A stretch of 9,321 nt of DNA from Pseudomonadota bacterium (GTDB lineage Bacteria; Pseudomonadota; Alphaproteobacteria; Rhizobiales; Rhizobiaceae). A model generated the notes under the pieces. It was not told the origin of the DNA. It saw only the letters and a list, made by a program, of their open reading frames with translations, and did no database searches. Below, piece after piece: positions 6,952-9,321 of this stretch (position 1 is its first letter; every line of letters starts with the position of its first letter). The stretch lies in assembly GCA_023390055.1 (NCBI GenBank), contig JAEWDP010000133.1, positions 1-9,321 on the forward strand, read 5' to 3'. A program made the translations under genes and the position numbers.

Positions 6952-7259
6952 CCTGCGGTCCGACAGGACAGGTCCGAGGCGACGACAGCGAGAGCCACCT
7001 CACGTCTGACAAGCGAATGTCTGGGCTTCCACTACGAAAGACAGACGTTTTGGCGCCCGGTAAAATGAGCAGCCCAACACGTTCGACGCAGACTTCGCCG
7101 AGGTCGCCCGGCCATTTAAAGACAAATGCCAAACCATAGTGGACAACTGGGCCAGTTTGAAATGCAGCAAATTTGACTCCTGCCTGATACGCCCTAGTTA
7201 TTCTCACGGTCCGTCGTGACGGGGGCCAACCGGATCCTTTGGAAACTGGAAGCACCGTC
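6952..7259. other. About 300-bp intergenic region without a convincing gene
   Basis: This stretch separates tetR from the PQQ dehydrogenase. No known gene, RNA or mobile-element end is recognisable. An open + frame from 7064 to 7219 runs about 50 codons to TGA but has no start codon or ribosome-binding site. A 5-bp inverted repeat TCACG/CGTGA (7204-7208 and 7215-7219) overlaps the near-palindrome CCGTCGTGACGG (7211-7222), a possible but unproven regulatory site upstream of the dehydrogenase. No strong terminator is visible after tetR. Confidence 0.5.
7173..7200 (+). promoter_or_regulatory. Tentative promoter for the PQQ dehydrogenase gene
   Basis: TTGACT (7173-7178), one mismatch from the -35 consensus, is followed after 16 nt by TAGTTA (7195-7200), a weak -10. 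The region is AT-richer than its surroundings and lies about 60 nt before the ATG at 7260. This is a pattern match only. Confidence 0.3.
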
Positions 7260-8639
7260 ATGTTGTCGTCACACAGGAAATCTCTCAAGCTCACGGCCGT
7301 GGCTGCAGCCGCGTCACTGGCACATATCCTTTTCACGCCCGCAAACGCCCAGGACGTGCTGACCGGCGACGCCGCCTTCGGCACATGGGAAACCAACGTC
7401 CCGGGCACCCGTCGGCACATTACTGCGGACGCACTTCCGCAGCCGACACTTACCGAAAACGACCCGGAGGCCCCGGATTTCGAGAACATGGCCGAGGTGG
7501 TCACGGCGCCGGAAGGGGCGATGCCGAGTGTCCCTGAAGGTTTTGCGGTTGAGGTATTCGCCACCGGCCTGACGCAACCGCGGGTCATCAGAATTGCCCC
7601 CAATGGAGACATCTTTGTAGCCGAAAGTGAGGCCGGTCAGGTGTCGATCTTCGCTGCCGACGCGGTCGAAAGCATGCCCGCGGAGCCCGAAACGTTTGTC
7701 AACGGCCTCGACCGTCCGTTCGGCATCGCCTTCTATCCGCCAGAGGAACCTGAATACGTCTATGTGGCCGCAGCCAACCAGGTCGTCCGATACCCCTACA
7801 AGGCTGGCGACCGCAAGGCGAGCGGCGAGGCTGAAGTTATCATCGCCGACATCCCTACCGAGCGCCACTGGACGCGAGATCTTGCCGTCTCACCAGACGG
7901 CACGCGCCTCTTCGTCTCGATAGGCTCGGCCTCGAACGTGGCCGGCGCCATGCCGGAACTGACGGAGGAAGAGATCAAGGCTCACGAGCAGACACACGGT
8001 GTCGGGGCTGCATGGGGCGATGAGGAAAACCGTGCTGCCGTGCGGGTCTTCGATCCGGAAGGCGAGAAAGTCAGCAATTTTGCGACAGGGTTGCGCAACT
8101 GTTCAGGCATGACGATCCAGCCCGGCACCGACACCCTGTGGTGCACGGGCAACGAACGTGACCATATTGGACCCAATCTCGTTCCCGACTACCTGACAAC
8201 TATTCGAGAAGGCGGGTTCTATGGCTGGCCCTGGTATTATACCGGGGGCAACGAGGATCCGGCCCACGCTGGCGAACGCCCCGATCTGAAGGACCAGGTG
8301 ATGGTGCCAGATGTTCTGCTGCAGGCGCATTCGTCGACCATGCAGATTGACTTCTACGACGGCGATGCCTTCCCCGAAGAATACCGTGGAGACGCCTTTG
8401 CCACGATGAGGGGATCGTGGAACCGCGAGCTGCGCACCGGATACAAGGTGATCCGCGCCCTCATGGAAAACGGCGAGCCGACCGGCGTCTACGAAGACTT
8501 CATGACGGGCTTCGTGCTTGACCCTAATCAGGTTTGGGGTCGCCCTACGGGGCTTGCGATAACGCCGGACGGCGCACTTTTGATCAGCGATGATGCCAAC
8601 GGAACGATCTTTCTGGTGACTTACGAAGGATCCGAATAG
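7260..8639 (+). CDS. Exported PQQ-dependent sugar dehydrogenase (sorbosone/glucose dehydrogenase family)
   Basis: Predicted periplasmic quinoprotein that oxidises a sugar or sugar aldehyde, passing electrons to the respiratory chain. The 459 residues begin with a Sec-type signal peptide: basic SHRKSLK, a hydrophobic core (about 11-26) and probable cleavage after ANA (28-30). The rest reads as a beta-propeller with family motifs: GLTQPRVIRIAPNGDIFVAE (103-122), NGLDRPFGIAF (148-158), RHWTRDLAVSPDG (202-214, likely with the active-site histidine), FVSIGSASN (218-226), GGFYGWPWYY (318-327), GSWNR (385-389) and GRPTGLAITPDG (427-438). Cys281 and Cys295 are close enough to form a disulfide. GGAAG (7248-7252) lies 7 nt before the ATG, preferred over an in-frame TTG at 7239 because it gives a normal signal peptide. 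No PQQ synthesis genes are nearby, and the substrate is not predictable. Calcium dependence would be expected for the family. Confidence 0.92.
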   Translation: MLSSHRKSLKLTAVAAAASLAHILFTPANAQDVLTGDAAFGTWETNVPGTRRHITADALPQPTLTENDPEAPDFENMAEVVTAPEGAMPSVPEGFAVEVFATGLTQPRVIRIAPNGDIFVAESEAGQVSIFAADAVESMPAEPETFVNGLDRPFGIAFYPPEEPEYVYVAAANQVVRYPYKAGDRKASGEAEVIIADIPTERHWTRDLAVSPDGTRLFVSIGSASNVAGAMPELTEEEIKAHEQTHGVGAAWGDEENRAAVRVFDPEGEKVSNFATGLRNCSGMTIQPGTDTLWCTGNERDHIGPNLVPDYLTTIREGGFYGWPWYYTGGNEDPAHAGERPDLKDQVMVPDVLLQAHSSTMQIDFYDGDAFPEEYRGDAFATMRGSWNRELRTGYKVIRALMENGEPTGVYEDFMTGFVLDPNQVWGRPTGLAITPDGALLISDDANGTIFLVTYEGSE

Positions 8640-8693
8640 TGGCCTCGATATATTGACTGGATCGAACGATTTCAGTGTCACGAAGATGATGTA

Positions 8694-8708
8694 AGCGAAA
8701 GGCTCGCT
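8694..8708 (+). terminator. Possible weak terminator hairpin after the PQQ dehydrogenase
   Basis: AGCGA (8694-8698) and TCGCT (8704-8708) form a 5-bp stem with loop AAGGC, about 55 nt past the stop. No T-run follows. It is the only tidy hairpin seen in the 165-bp gap between the convergent genes; nothing else is recognisable there. Confidence 0.25.
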
Positions 8709-8804
8709 CAGGTGGAACGGCGCGCCAGATCGCAACCTCGCAATGCATAGCGTCCCACCACGTGCATGTCAGACATTACGTCAGCCCATCCAATTGAAAA
8801 CCAG

Positions 8805-9191
8805 TTAGCCACTTTCCTTGGCCAGCGGCTCCTGATGCGCACCAGGCAAGATATCAAGCACAACTTCTGACGGTCGTGCGAGCCGAGTTCCCATCGGGGT
8901 CATGACGAACGGGCGATTAAGCAGGATCGGATCCTTCAGGACCGCTTCAAGAAGCTGGTCGTCCGTCAGTGCCGGATCATCGAGGCCCAACTCGGTATAG
9001 GACGTTTCCTTTTCCCTGATTGCCTGTCGCACCGTCAGCCCCGCATCCTTGATCATCTTTGCGAGGCCTGCGCGCGACAGCGGTATCTTCAGGTATTCGA
9101 CAACTGTCGGTTCAATGCCTGCACTGCGGATCAATGAAAGCGTGTTGCGAGACGTGCTGCAGGCCGGATTGTGGTAGATCGTGACGTCCAT
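8805..9191 (-). CDS. arsC: Arsenate reductase, glutaredoxin-type ArsC
   Basis: Cytoplasmic enzyme of the thioredoxin-fold ArsC family that reduces arsenate to arsenite using glutathione and glutaredoxin. HNPACSTSRNTL (7-18) holds the catalytic Cys11, equivalent to Cys12 of E. coli R773-type ArsC. Arg59, Arg93 (LNRPF) and Arg106 (ARPSEV) match the three arginines that bind arsenate there. LTDDQLLEAVLKDPILLNRP and TPMGTRLARPSEVVLDIL are also characteristic and separate it from the shorter YfgD/Spx-like relatives. At 128 residues it is about 13 shorter than E. coli ArsC, ending at the equivalent of KEDG; no remnant of the missing tail follows the stop, so this is probably natural. ATG at 9191 with AAAGGG 7 nt upstream (complement of 9199-9204). 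No arsR, arsB or acr3 is visible. Confidence 0.93.
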   Translation of the reverse strand: MDVTIYHNPACSTSRNTLSLIRSAGIEPTVVEYLKIPLSRAGLAKMIKDAGLTVRQAIREKETSYTELGLDDPALTDDQLLEAVLKDPILLNRPFVMTPMGTRLARPSEVVLDILPGAHQEPLAKESG

Positions 9192-9240
9192 TTCCAGGCC
9201 CTTTCGGTAATTGAAGAGATGCGGATGACGTACCGCCTAC

Positions 9241-9321
9241 CTACCAGCCTTCAGTGCAGTTGACCATCCAGCCCACCGACATCAACACCGGCACACCGAT
9301 GACATGAACAATAATAGCAAA
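9241..9321 (-). CDS. Possible C-terminal end of an unidentified membrane protein (cut by window edge)
   Basis: On the - strand a frame is open from the right edge for 26 residues, reading FAIIVHVIGVPVLMSVGWMV then NCTEGW, and ends at TAG 49 nt before the arsC start. The stretch is strongly hydrophobic, as expected of a last membrane segment, and third codon positions are mostly G or C after the first few codons. Family not recognised. Same orientation and short spacing suggest an operon with arsC. The stretch is too short to exclude chance; a + strand frame here is also open. Confidence 0.35.
   Translation of the reverse strand, partial: FAIIVHVIGVPVLMSVGWMVNCTEGW

Noticed and set aside
7239..7259. 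TTG start at 7239 for the PQQ dehydrogenase
   Set aside because: It would add an acidic/polar stretch before the signal peptide; the ATG at 7260 has a proper ribosome-binding site and gives a normal signal peptide.
6899..7612. - strand open frame of 237 codons across the tetR-dehydrogenase gap
   Set aside because: It begins inside the dehydrogenase gene and overlaps the tetR end; the translation has no recognisable motif and much of it is antisense to real coding sequence.
8103..8735. - strand open frame of 210 codons opposite the end of the PQQ dehydrogenase
   Set aside because: Mostly antisense to the dehydrogenase, with no recognisable domain or good ribosome-binding site.
9304..9321. 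+ strand ATG at 9304 as the start of a gene leaving the window
   Set aside because: Only six codons (MNNNSK) are visible and no ribosome-binding site precedes it.

Overview
The window looks like a piece of an alphaproteobacterial chromosome, most likely from the Rhizobiales. This is inferred from the high-GC coding style, the rhizobium-like gene assortment and the protein sequences; no marker gene is present to confirm it. There are eight well-supported genes, one of them cut by the left edge, and a short possible gene tail cut by the right edge. No RNA genes, CRISPR array, insertion sequence or phage gene was seen.

Positions 1-5156 (+ strand) hold a tightly packed sugar-uptake operon. It encodes a periplasmic sugar-binding protein (ytfQ-type, left-truncated), a two-domain ATPase (ytfR-type), two inner-membrane permeases (ytfT- and yjfF-type) and a GntR/FCD regulator with a TTG start. 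The four transport proteins resemble the E. coli galactofuranose importer YtfQRT-YjfF throughout. After the ATPase gene every junction is overlapping or abutting (TGATG, ATGA, TGATTG), so these genes are probably translated together. The only real gap, between the binding-protein and ATPase genes, contains a strong hairpin that could let the binding protein be made in excess. The regulator as last gene suggests that the transported sugar, or a product of it, controls the operon; the promoter and operator would lie left of the window.

Positions 5203-6951 hold a divergent pair: a YhbW-like flavin-dependent (LLM class) oxidoreductase on the - strand and a TetR-family repressor on the + strand. 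Between them is an unusually clear regulatory site: two copies of a palindromic operator, inverted relative to each other, with centres 32 bp apart (about three helical turns), forming a near-perfect 22-bp inverted repeat. The repressor probably controls both genes from it.

Positions 6952-7259 are about 300 bp without a convincing gene. They are followed by an exported PQQ-dependent sugar dehydrogenase of the sorbosone/glucose dehydrogenase family (7260-8639). Converging on it from the right is a glutaredoxin-type arsenate reductase (arsC, - strand, 8805-9191). Upstream of arsC on the same strand is the 26-residue hydrophobic tail of a possible further gene running off the right edge.

Overall this is an ordinary metabolic and transport region. 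I see no evidence for a novel defence or mobile system. The best candidates for a second look are the double operator in the TetR/LLM gap and the intercistronic hairpin in the sugar operon.
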